A stretch of DNA of 64,000 bases from contig NZ_JAICBX010000001.1 of NCBI RefSeq assembly GCF_019492055.1, forward strand, positions 992,001 through 1,056,000. The letters are read 5' to 3'. This DNA is from Flavimaribacter sediminis. GTDB taxonomy: Bacteria; Pseudomonadota; Alphaproteobacteria; Rhizobiales; Rhizobiaceae. The notes below the pieces were generated by a model. That model saw nothing but the letters and a program-made list of their open reading frames with translations, did not search any database and was not told the DNA's origin. Shown here in pieces: positions 36,810-45,090 of the stretch. Both the position numbers and the translations under genes were made by a program. The stretch's first letter is position 1. Each line of letters opens with the position of its first letter.

Positions 36810-37031
36810 GATGCGTCCCTCTCCATCTTGAGGGAACTATCTCACGTCAGTTTTTAGATACCGGAAATTATCGCAATAAAAACAAAGGCTAATTCGGAAT
36901 AAATGCAGTTAAAATTCTATCGAACCGGGTAAGTGGCGGGAAACCGAAAACACAATTGTACAAATGGTTTGCCAGGCGCTTTCTATCGGCCGGATACCGA
37001 ATTAATGTGCCCGAAAGGGGAGAGTGGGGCA

Positions 37032-37943
37032 ATGCGGCAGCCAACCGAAGCGGAGCTCAGAATTGAGCATTCCATGCGTGATCCGTTTTTGGCGGACAAT
37101 GCGACGAATGCAATGCTTCTGCTCGCCGGCGTCATGTCCGGATCGTTGACGTTGATCAGTGAAGGCATCCGGAGCTGCCTCATGCTGGCTGCCTCGACCT
37201 ATGCCTATGTCGTGCTGCGCGCCAAGCATCGTGGCCGCTTCGATCACTACGAATACGGGCTGGACAAGATTGAGAGCTTTGTCGGACTTGTCGTGGGGGG
37301 CGGGCTACTCGCAAGCGGGTTGTGGGTCGCTCAGAGCGTGGTTTCGACTATTGTCGGGGGAGAACCGACCGCATCGCCGCTGGGGCTGGCCTTGGGCGCG
37401 GTGGTGAACGCCGTCAACGGCGTCGTGAACATTCTTGGTTGGTGGGGGATGAAGAAGGCCGAGCCGGAAGAACCGTCCGATGTCTTCAAGGCCCAGCTCA
37501 ATGCGCGGTTCGTCATGATGGCGTCTTCGATCTTTCTCCAGATCACGCTGACGATCGCCGCTTTGGCGATCGATCCCGTCGTCGCGCTGCTGATGGATGC
37601 GTCAGGCGCTGCTTTCGTCGCTGCGATCATGGTGTTGCGCGGCGTTTCGATGCTGTTCCGCTCGGCGCCCCAAATTCTGGATTCAAGACCGGACGAGGAC
37701 GTTTGCAAGGCGTTGCGAGAGGCCGCAGAGGTGGTTGTCGCACCCGCGCAGGTCGCCCGGTTCAGGGCGCGGCCAATCATGGAGGGTGTTCAGGCCGAAG
37801 TATTCGTGACGGCGCCGCCGGATACGCCGGCCTCGGTTCTGTCGCGGTGGCGCCAGGACATACTGGATCGCCTGCAGAACGGCGCCTTGAGGATCGAACT
37901 CGCGGTTCTTTCCGAACGCCAGGCCGACGGACCGGAAATCTGA
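37032..37943 (+). CDS. divergent CDF-family membrane protein 1
   Basis: The 303-residue product has the cation diffusion facilitator fold: six hydrophobic segments from about residue 24 to 215 and a C-terminal soluble domain. By eye-alignment with YiiP, the zinc ligands are missing: the Asp-Asp of helix 2 corresponds to Glu44 and Ser48 in SEGIRS, and the His-Asp of helix 5 to Asn157 and Val161 in QLNARFV. GGGGAG precedes the ATG at 37032; an ATG at 37005 is an alternative. It is the first gene of a three-gene operon and is followed by an HlyD-type gene. The transported substrate is unknown. Confidence 0.83.
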   Translation: MRQPTEAELRIEHSMRDPFLADNATNAMLLLAGVMSGSLTLISEGIRSCLMLAASTYAYVVLRAKHRGRFDHYEYGLDKIESFVGLVVGGGLLASGLWVAQSVVSTIVGGEPTASPLGLALGAVVNAVNGVVNILGWWGMKKAEPEEPSDVFKAQLNARFVMMASSIFLQITLTIAALAIDPVVALLMDASGAAFVAAIMVLRGVSMLFRSAPQILDSRPDEDVCKALREAAEVVVAPAQVARFRARPIMEGVQAEVFVTAPPDTPASVLSRWRQDILDRLQNGALRIELAVLSERQADGPEI

Positions 37944-37994
37944 CGACACAGACGAGCATGTAATCGCTTTTCGGGGAATCAAACGGGGGTATCG

Positions 37995-39203
37995 ATGCGC
38001 GGAAGGAAAGTTCTGCTACTGACAATCTTGGTGTTTGGAGCCTATTGCCTGTGGATGATTGGACCGTACATCCGGTCCACGCTGGTTCGCGACTCCGCCA
38101 TTACAACCTGGTCGCGGATGGCTGTTGCGCCTATCGAAGGTCGTATCGTAACCGATCTGCCGCTCGCCGGTTCGATCGTGGGTAGCGACGGCCTCGTCGC
38201 AACGATCGAAAATCCGCTGCTGTTTGATGAGAAACGATCGGTGGACGACATGCGTCAGCAGGTCGCCACCGCGCAGAGCAATGCCGCCGAAGCGATGGAT
38301 CAGCTTGACGACATCGAAAGCCTGGAGCGGCAAAGAGTGAGTCAACGAGACCAGTTGGCGGAGGTTTTTCACAAAACCCTTGAGACAGAGATCCAAACGC
38401 TCAATCGGCAGATTGCGGTGAATGCAAAGCGGATCGACGTGCTGCAGCGGATCGTGGACCGCAGCCAGACCTTGACGGAACGCGGCGTTGGATCGAACGC
38501 CGATCTCGACGAGGCCGCGCTCCGGTTATCCGACGCCAACGCGCGTGACGCCGAACTCAACGCCGAGCTTGCATTTGCGATGTTGCGGGACAAGGCGGCG
38601 GAAGCCGGCGTGTTCATCGCCGCTGATGGCAGCACGCCCGACTGGCTCCGCTATGGTGAACTGGAATTGCAACTGCAGCAGCAGAAGCTGCGCCATGAGC
38701 TCGACCGCGCGAATGCCCGCGTGGAGGACGCAAAACGTGGACTTGGATTGGCGACAACAGCGCTGGCGGAACTTTCCGCTGCAAACGTGACCGCGCCGGG
38801 CGGCTCGCTGATCTTCAGTGTGCTCGCCGCGCCGGACGCCGCAGTCACCGCTGGTCAACCCATCGTCGAATGGATCAATTGCGATGTGCTGCTGGTGGAC
38901 GTGCCGGTGCCTGACGCCGAAGTGCCGCTGATCCGCAAAGGAGACCGGGCGGAGATCGTCATGGAAGGAGAATCCTCCGTCCGTGAAGCGAAAGTTCTCC
39001 TTACGCGGGGATCGGCGTCTCCGATCGGCCGCAAGGATCTGGCGGCTGTTGCGAAGGGGCGCGCTGCAGGCGTCGCGCAGGCGTTGCTTTCGCTTGACAG
39101 GGAAGGGATGGACCCGGACCGGTGTCCGATTGGCCAATCCGCATATGTCCGGTTTCCGGGCATAGGCCTGTTTGACGTGCTGAAGGCGCGTTTGCGGCTA
39201 TGA
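37995..39203 (+). CDS. HlyD-type periplasmic adaptor / membrane-fusion-like protein
   Basis: A 402-residue protein with one N-terminal transmembrane helix (VLLLTILVFGAYCLWMIGPYI) and a large periplasmic part. Residues 80-270 hold two long coiled-coil arms rich in Gln, Glu, Ala and Leu (for example QVATAQSNAAEAMDQLDDIESLERQR and QKLRHELDRANARVEDAKRGL). They are bounded by a split lipoyl-like domain: RIVTDLPLAGSIVGSDGLVATIENPLL before and NVTAPGGSLIFSVLAAPDAAV after. This is HlyD/EmrA-like. No outer-membrane channel or ABC exporter is adjacent. It overlaps the next gene by four bases. Confidence 0.85.
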   Translation: MRGRKVLLLTILVFGAYCLWMIGPYIRSTLVRDSAITTWSRMAVAPIEGRIVTDLPLAGSIVGSDGLVATIENPLLFDEKRSVDDMRQQVATAQSNAAEAMDQLDDIESLERQRVSQRDQLAEVFHKTLETEIQTLNRQIAVNAKRIDVLQRIVDRSQTLTERGVGSNADLDEAALRLSDANARDAELNAELAFAMLRDKAAEAGVFIAADGSTPDWLRYGELELQLQQQKLRHELDRANARVEDAKRGLGLATTALAELSAANVTAPGGSLIFSVLAAPDAAVTAGQPIVEWINCDVLLVDVPVPDAEVPLIRKGDRAEIVMEGESSVREAKVLLTRGSASPIGRKDLAAVAKGRAAGVAQALLSLDREGMDPDRCPIGQSAYVRFPGIGLFDVLKARLRL

Positions 39204-40102
39204 TCGCCAGCGAGCATCGTACGCCGACGCCGATCGAGCTCGAAAGAGAGCGAACTCTGATCATCACGGAAGTCGCCGACACGGCCATTGTTGTCCTGTT
39301 AATCGCCGCAGCTCTCGCCAGCGGGTCGCTGACGATGCTGGGTGAGGCCACGCGCGGTGCGCTTACCCTGAGCATCGGATATTACTCGTTGTGGCTGTTG
39401 CGCGCCGTGCACAGAAATACCTTGAAGGGATTTCATTTCGGCACGGGGAAGATCGAGCAGTTTGCCTGGGTTGTCGTCGGACTTGGCATGGTCTTCGGCG
39501 CATTGTGGGTCGGCCAGAGCGTATTCCGGGCCCTGGCTGGCGACAGTCCCGCAGCCAGTCCGCTCGGGCTCGCGGTCGCGGCAATCTTCAATGCTCTCAA
39601 CTTCTGCATCAACTGGCTTAGCTGGCGCAGCATGCGCGCCGCGGCCAAAGACGACACGGGCGGCGTTCTTGGCGCCGAACTCAGCGCCCGGTGGGGAGCC
39701 GTCGTTGGCACCGGCAATCTCCAGGTGACACTGACTTTGGCCGTATTCGCCAGGGATCCCGGGGTCGTTCTGCTGCTCGATTCGTTCGGAGCGATGCTTG
39801 TCGTCTTTCTTATGCTGCGCCGGGGTGTGCGAATGATCAGCGCTGGTCTCTCGAGCCTGTTCGACCAGCCGGCCGATCCTGAAAGGATGGAGGCGGTTCG
39901 CACTGCGGTGCAGGCTACGGTTCCGGAACGCGCGCTGATCGGATTTCGAACGCGGCTGGGCGGGGACAGGCTGTTTGTCGAAGTCGCCGTTGATACGGCG
40001 TCTGACCCGACGATCGGGGATATCGAGAATTACAGACGATCGCTGCAAACGGCGCTACGGAGTCTTGAGACACCCGTCGATCTCGTCGTTGTCGCTTCGT
40101 GA
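39200..40102 (+). CDS. divergent CDF-family membrane protein 2
   Basis: A 300-residue CDF-fold protein, paralogous to the one at 37032. Six hydrophobic segments are followed by a soluble C-terminus. The zinc site is again lost: Glu49 and Gly53 in GEATRG, and Ser162 and Gly166 in ELSARWGAV. Shared with its paralogue are ExxR in helix 2 and AR in helix 5. Its ATG overlaps the stop of the HlyD-type gene by four bases, so the three genes are translated as one unit. The two CDF chains could form a heterodimer, but this is inference. Confidence 0.83.
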   Translation: MIASEHRTPTPIELERERTLIITEVADTAIVVLLIAAALASGSLTMLGEATRGALTLSIGYYSLWLLRAVHRNTLKGFHFGTGKIEQFAWVVVGLGMVFGALWVGQSVFRALAGDSPAASPLGLAVAAIFNALNFCINWLSWRSMRAAAKDDTGGVLGAELSARWGAVVGTGNLQVTLTLAVFARDPGVVLLLDSFGAMLVVFLMLRRGVRMISAGLSSLFDQPADPERMEAVRTAVQATVPERALIGFRTRLGGDRLFVEVAVDTASDPTIGDIENYRRSLQTALRSLETPVDLVVVAS

Positions 40103-40123
40103 ATTGCGCGTGAGGCGCAGAGG

Positions 40124-40735
40124 TCAGATGTAATTTTCCAGCGCTTCCGGCGGCTGAATGGTGGCGAATTCTATTGCGATGCCGTCATCGAAATGGCGCA
40201 CGACACGGCCGCGCATGTTTCCGAGAAGAACATGGGACCCGAGCGCAGGCCTGGCCTCGATCTCGATTGCGGCGCCGGACATCGAAAGGTCCACGATTCG
40301 ACAGGGATAGGTGTCGCCGTCGGCGAGCTTGATTTCCGCATTCGGATCACGCGGGACGATTCGCTCATGCCGCCGATCTTCGGCTACGCCCATCTCGTTG
40401 CGGTTTGCGAACCAATTCAACTGCGCCGCGAGTTTCTGGCGCTTTCTTTCAGTCGCCTTGATCTTGATTCGAAACCCGTCTTCAGCCAGGCCGGACATCT
40501 TGCCTTCGACCCGTCCGATGTGGTCGATATAGGCGATAATTCTCTCCTGGCTTTGTGGCCTGGCCGCACAGCGGAAATAAGCCTCGAAGGGAGACATCTC
40601 CACTGCAACGCATTGATATTCATTGAAATCCGCGCACATGAGGCGTCCGCTAAGATCAAGGGCGACAACCTTGTGTCCATTGCTCTCAGGATCAGGCGTG
40701 ATAATGCGCTCCAATGTCGGCCTCGTCGTTTGCAT
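40124..40735 (-). CDS. PilZ-domain protein
   Basis: A 203-residue protein with an intact C-terminal PilZ domain: RRHERIVPRD (the RxxxR motif) and DLSMSGAAIEIE (the DxSxxG motif), so it should bind c-di-GMP. The first 90 residues resemble another PilZ-like barrel (HKVVALDLSGRLMCADFNEYQCVAVEMSPFEAYFRC) that lacks the arginine motif. Target and output are unknown. ATG at 40735 lies ten bases after AAGGA; a GTG at 40771 would add 12 residues. It converges with the CDF operon. Confidence 0.85.
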   Translation of the reverse strand: MQTTRPTLERIITPDPESNGHKVVALDLSGRLMCADFNEYQCVAVEMSPFEAYFRCAARPQSQERIIAYIDHIGRVEGKMSGLAEDGFRIKIKATERKRQKLAAQLNWFANRNEMGVAEDRRHERIVPRDPNAEIKLADGDTYPCRIVDLSMSGAAIEIEARPALGSHVLLGNMRGRVVRHFDDGIAIEFATIQPPEALENYI

Positions 40736-41027
40736 GGAATACTGATCCTTGAAAGGGTGGGACCCAGCCACCGTTGTACTATATATCTATGCTCAACCGT
40801 TAACAACCGGTAATAGATGTTATCGATGGAAACGATACAATTAAAAATAGAAGTACATCAGGCAAATTATCAATGGTTGCAAATCAGTATTATTCATCTT
40901 GGTTAACAATTTATTCGCGAGTGCTTGCCGTCCGGCCGGCCGCCAATACGCGTTTTGGCGAACCGCTTCTTTTTTCGCGCCGAACGGAATACTAGCTAAG
41001 TCCGATTGAGTGTGAAAGGCGCGTATC
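40736..41027. other. AT-rich divergent intergenic region
   Basis: The 292 bases between the PilZ gene (minus) and the rhomboid gene (plus) are markedly AT-richer than their surroundings over 40780-40920. They must hold both promoters. A TTAACA-containing pair of short inverted segments around 40797-40812 is visible, but I could not define a promoter or operator. Confidence 0.45.
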
Positions 41028-41786
41028 ATGGCGGAGAGACAGCCCGATCAGGAAAACAGCGGTCCTGCAGGCGACTGGTCGAGCGGGCAACCGCCGCGAC
41101 AGCCGATTTTCAATCTGCCCGCGGTCGTCACCTGGGCGACATTTGCGATGTGGTTCATTCATGTCGCCAGGGCCTATGTCCTTACGAACGAACAGAATAT
41201 TTTTGTTCTCATTCATGGCGCCTTCATTCCGATACGCTATGAATCCGTGTCGCTGTTTACCGATCCGGCGGCTTTCTGGACGCCTGTCACCTATTCATTG
41301 CTCCACGCGAATTTCGCGCACTTGATCGTCAACACGCTCTGGCTCATCGCTTTCGGCGCGGTTGTCGCGCGTCGAATAGGAACGCAGCGATTCGTCATAT
41401 TCTGGATTCTGTCGGCTATGGCGTCGGCGGGGGTGTATTTCCTGTTTCACGAGGAGAGCGGCGCGCCGATGATCGGCGCCTCTGGCGTAATCTCCGCTCT
41501 CATGGGCGCTGCGGCGCGTTTCGCCTTTCCCCGGCGCGGCGGCTTCAATCGCCTCAATGCGCACAGGCTGCCTTATCAGACGCTGCAGGAAACCCTCGCG
41601 AACCGCACTGTGATCACTTACGTGGTGGTATGGTTTGCAATAAACGCGATTGCCGCCTTCGGCCTGCTTGGCGGACCGGGCCCCGATGCGCAGATCGCCT
41701 GGGAAGCGCATGTCGGCGGCTTTCTCTTCGGCTTCTTCGCATTTCGGTTCTTTGACGTCGGGCCGCATTTCAAACCTGCCGCCTGA
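41028..41786 (+). CDS. rhomboid family intramembrane serine protease
   Basis: A 252-residue protein with six or seven transmembrane segments. The catalytic serine is in MIGASGVISALMG near residue 150 and the histidine is in WEAHVGGFLFGFFAF. The conserved SLLHANFAHLIVNTLWL loop with its HxxxHL-like arrangement precedes them. It should cleave membrane-anchored proteins within the bilayer. The hydrophilic N-terminus of about 30 residues is proline- and glutamine-rich. Confidence 0.93.
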   Translation: MAERQPDQENSGPAGDWSSGQPPRQPIFNLPAVVTWATFAMWFIHVARAYVLTNEQNIFVLIHGAFIPIRYESVSLFTDPAAFWTPVTYSLLHANFAHLIVNTLWLIAFGAVVARRIGTQRFVIFWILSAMASAGVYFLFHEESGAPMIGASGVISALMGAAARFAFPRRGGFNRLNAHRLPYQTLQETLANRTVITYVVVWFAINAIAAFGLLGGPGPDAQIAWEAHVGGFLFGFFAFRFFDVGPHFKPAA

Positions 41787-41968
41787 ACCTTTGGCGGAAT
41801 TGTTTAAGTCTCACATTTCATTTCGTTTCACGAAGAATTCGAGATCGTTCCGCACGCTACCATTTGCTTGCAATTCGCCGCCGCTGCGCGCACGATACGA
41901 TGTCTGATGCGCCGTTGCGGCGGCCGGGAAAGGATGCCGCCGTAACGAATGTGAGTGAGGAGACACCC

Positions 41969-42397
41969 ATGACAGTCAAGGCAATACTCGATCAGAAAGG
42001 CCGTGAAGTGATCACGGTCACGCCTGAAATCTCACTGTCGGAAGCCAACGCCAGGCTGGCGGAATACAAGATCGGCGCCGTCGTCGTCGTCGACAAGTCC
42101 AACAGGATCTGCGGAATCCTGTCGGAACGCGATATTGTGCGCGCGCTGGCCGCCAAGGGGGCTGACGCGATGTCCGGACCTGTCTCATCCGCCATGACTG
42201 CGAATGTAAAGGTCTGCAGCGAGACCCATTCGGTCAATCAGTTGATGGAGATGATGACGCAGGGACGGTTCCGTCACCTGCCGGTCGAGGTCGACGGGAA
42301 ACTGGGAGGTCTCGTCTCGATCGGCGACGTCGTGCGCGTGCGCATCGAACAGGTCGAGCGCGAAGCCGAGGAAATCAAGGCCTATATCGCCAGTTAA
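41969..42397 (+). CDS. CBS-domain protein
   Basis: A 142-residue protein made of two CBS motifs: residues 1-65 (VKAILDQKGREVITVTPEISLSEANARLAEYKIGAVVVVD) and 70-130 (VSSAMTANVKVCSETHSVNQLMEMMTQGRFRHLPVEVDGKLGGLVSIGDVVR). Such stand-alone pairs bind adenine nucleotides and act as sensors; the partner is not known. GAGGAG before the ATG at 41969 sets the start. Its TAA stop and that of the convergent HIT gene share the bases TTAA. Confidence 0.9.
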   Translation: MTVKAILDQKGREVITVTPEISLSEANARLAEYKIGAVVVVDKSNRICGILSERDIVRALAAKGADAMSGPVSSAMTANVKVCSETHSVNQLMEMMTQGRFRHLPVEVDGKLGGLVSIGDVVRVRIEQVEREAEEIKAYIAS

Positions 42398-42822
42398 TCG
42401 ACTGCGGCGGCAATCTTTGCCGCGTTGGCCTTGAGTTCGTCCGCGTCGCCCTGCTTGGAGGCGGGCGGCAGAAGGGCGACGCCTTCGAAACGCGGAATGA
42501 CGTGGACATGCAGGTGGAACACCACTTGTCCGCCGGCAGATTCGTTGAATTGCTGGATGGTCACGCCGTCGGCCGCGAACGCCTTCTTGCAGGCCCGCGC
42601 CATCCGCTGGACGGTTTTTCCCACTCTGGCGTAGTCTTCAGGCGCGATATCGAGAATATTGCGCGCCGGGTTTTTCGGAATGACCAGGCAATGTCCGGGT
42701 CCGCGAGGCATGATGTCCATGAAAACCAGTGTGCCGTCGTCCTCGAAAACCTTGTGGCAGGGCAGTTCGCCACGAAGAATCTTCGCGAAGATGTTCTGAT
42801 CGTCATAGGCCGGTTCACTCAT
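42394..42822 (-). CDS. HIT family protein
   Basis: A 142-residue histidine-triad nucleotide hydrolase or transferase. The active-site motif is HLHVHVIPR near residue 100. The N-terminal DDQNIFAKILRGELPCHKVFEDD and the RGPGHCLVIPKNPARNI segments are typical of the Hint branch, which acts on AMP-linked compounds. The gene overlaps the CBS gene by four bases at their convergent stops. Confidence 0.93.
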   Translation of the reverse strand: MSEPAYDDQNIFAKILRGELPCHKVFEDDGTLVFMDIMPRGPGHCLVIPKNPARNILDIAPEDYARVGKTVQRMARACKKAFAADGVTIQQFNESAGGQVVFHLHVHVIPRFEGVALLPPASKQGDADELKANAAKIAAAVD

Positions 42823-43017
42823 CCCGATAGTCCTCGTTCATGCTTGGTTGGCGGTGAGATACACATGAAGGGGCGCGCCTGTTCCGTCAAGGACGAGTAT
42901 GGTTGCAATGTCTCGCAATTTCGTGTCGGCGCGTTTGGGCTATAGTTTGAGGTCAGATGGATAATTCGGTAACGCTTCATCGGTAGGTTGCCAACAAATC
43001 AAACTGGAGGAATGAAA

Positions 43018-44763
43018 ATGGCGTCGAAGAATGTTTGTGAAGTGCTGCTGGATAACCTTGCTCATGCCGGAGCCAGCCACATTTTCGGCGTTACGGGCGA
43101 TGCGCTCAATCCGTTCCTCGAGGCGATCCGCGGAGACGGACGCTTCGAGTGGTTCGGCGTGCGCCACGAGGAAAACGCCGCCTATGCGGCCTACAGCCAG
43201 GCGGCGCTGAGCGGCGGAATAGGCGTGTGCGCAGGCACGGTCGGCCCAGGCGCTCTGCACCTGATAAACGGTCTCTACAACGCCAAGAAGGAACGGGCGG
43301 GCGTTGTTGCGATCACCGGTCAGGTCGCCCACAAGGAGCGCAGCACGAACTATCACCAGGAAGTAAACCTGGAGAAGATGTTTGACGACGTCTGCGGCTT
43401 TCAGGCGATTATTCACACGGCCGAGGCGGCGCCGCGGCTGATGCAGATGGCGATCCAGAAAGCGTTGATCGAGCGCGAGGTCGTGCGCATAGAATTGCCC
43501 ATCGACGTCACCGAACAAAAAGTGCCTGAAATCCGCAAGGATTTCCATTTCGTGACGAAACCTTCGGCGATCATCCCGCCGCAGGAGGAAATCGAACGCG
43601 CCGCCGACCTGATCAATCAGGGTAAGAAAGTGGCGTTCTTCTGCGGTCACGGCTGCCATGGCGCGCGAGACGAAATCGTGGAGCTCGCCAAACGCATTCA
43701 CGCTCCGATCACCCATACCCTCAAGGCCAAGGAAGTCTTCGACTATGATGACGGTCCCGTGGTTGGCATGACGGGCCTCCTGGGCAATCCGGGCGGCTAT
43801 CACAGTGTGCGGGACTGCGACGTCCTGGTGATGCTGGGAACCGACTTTCCCTATGAGTGGTTCATTCCCGGCGGTATCGAGGTCGTCCAGGTGGATTGCC
43901 GCGCCGAAAACGTCGGCAGGCGAACAAATGTGACGGTCGGGCTGATCGGCACGATCAAGGAAACAATCGGTCTGCTCGCGCCGTTGATAAAGGACAAGTC
44001 GGACGCCGATTTTCTTGACAAGCAGAAAAAACGGTCATCGAAATGGCTGGAGGCAATGGAAGAACAGGGGTCGCCGGAACGCACCTCCAAGCCGTTGCAT
44101 CCTCAACTTTTCGCCAAGGCTGTGTCGGATATGGCGGACGACGATGCGATTTTCGCGGCTGATGTCGGCGAATGCACCGTGTGGCTTGCGCGTCAGATGC
44201 GCATGAAGGGCGAGCGTCGCATGGTCAGCGCCTTCAATCATGGCTCCCTCGGTTCCGGCCTGCCGTCCGCGCTTGGCGCGATTGCTCAAAATCCCAAACG
44301 TCAGGTCTGGTCGCTGTGCGGCGATGGCGGTTTCGGTATGGCCATGCAGGATTTCGTGACCGCGGTGCGCTATGACTGGCCGCTCAAGGTGATCATCTTC
44401 AACAATTCCGAACTGGGTTTTGTCAAAATGGAGATGGAGGTGGCGGGTTACGCCTACAACAAGAACGCCACGCATCTGCAGAACCCGGACTTTGCTGAAT
44501 ACGCGAAGATCTGCGGCGGAGACGGCGTTAGGGTAGAAGACGCGGATCAGGTCATTCCCGCCATCGAAAAAGCCGCGGCGTCCGACAAGCCCTTCATCAT
44601 CGACGCGATCGTGACCTCCGGCGAGTTCGCCATGCCGCCGCATATCGAGATAAAACAGGCTTGGGGTTTTGGCCTTGTGAAGGTCAAGGAAGGCATCCTC
44701 ATGTTGAAGGGCGATGAAAGCCAGTGGGGCAACTGGAAGGACGAAATCAAGGCTTTGCTGTAA
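43018..44763 (+). CDS. ThDP-dependent enzyme, pyruvate oxidase/PoxB-like
   Basis: A 581-residue thiamine-diphosphate enzyme. It has the N-terminal glutamate segment GVRHEENAAYAAYSQAAL, a central domain with VVGMTGLLGNPGGYHSV and the ThDP motif GDGGFGMAMQDFVTAVRYDWPLKVIIFNNSELG. The C-terminal QAWGFGLVKVKEGILMLKGD resembles PoxB-type pyruvate dehydrogenase (quinone). The reaction could also be another alpha-ketoacid conversion. GGAGG seven bases upstream fixes the ATG at 43018 rather than one two codons earlier. No partner genes are adjacent. Confidence 0.88.
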   Translation: MASKNVCEVLLDNLAHAGASHIFGVTGDALNPFLEAIRGDGRFEWFGVRHEENAAYAAYSQAALSGGIGVCAGTVGPGALHLINGLYNAKKERAGVVAITGQVAHKERSTNYHQEVNLEKMFDDVCGFQAIIHTAEAAPRLMQMAIQKALIEREVVRIELPIDVTEQKVPEIRKDFHFVTKPSAIIPPQEEIERAADLINQGKKVAFFCGHGCHGARDEIVELAKRIHAPITHTLKAKEVFDYDDGPVVGMTGLLGNPGGYHSVRDCDVLVMLGTDFPYEWFIPGGIEVVQVDCRAENVGRRTNVTVGLIGTIKETIGLLAPLIKDKSDADFLDKQKKRSSKWLEAMEEQGSPERTSKPLHPQLFAKAVSDMADDDAIFAADVGECTVWLARQMRMKGERRMVSAFNHGSLGSGLPSALGAIAQNPKRQVWSLCGDGGFGMAMQDFVTAVRYDWPLKVIIFNNSELGFVKMEMEVAGYAYNKNATHLQNPDFAEYAKICGGDGVRVEDADQVIPAIEKAAASDKPFIIDAIVTSGEFAMPPHIEIKQAWGFGLVKVKEGILMLKGDESQWGNWKDEIKALL

Positions 44764-45090
44764 CCTGAAAACAGTATCCGATTAAGAAAACAACGAGATT
44801 CATATTCATTTTTCTGAAAAGAACTATGGTTAGGAATTCGTGATTTCTTAATTCTATTGTTGTTCAATCACCGAGTATCGCAGACACAATTGTTGTTTGC
44901 GCCGGATGAGTATTGCGTTCCGGGTACTGGCCGAAAGCCGACTTCCCGGTTAATGATTGAAAAAACACCGTTTGCGAGAGCGAACGGGACACGTATCGCG
45001 TACAGGGAAGGGACAGCACGGGTTTGGTTCCAGACTTTCGGAATACTTGCTCCAAGCCGCACCGCTAAATCGATGACGGGCAGCCGAACC
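44764..45090 (+). other. intergenic leader before tamA
   Basis: These 327 bases separate the PoxB-like gene from the tamA start that I chose. The first 100 are AT-rich; the rest is open in the tamA frame. I see no separate gene, RNA or repeat. If tamA starts at one of the upstream ATGs (44953 or 45073), part of this region is coding. Confidence 0.4.

Noticed and set aside
37032-40102. Ordinary zinc or cobalt exporters
   Set aside because: The CDF fold is clear but the liganding residues of both proteins are replaced, so metal export was not assigned.
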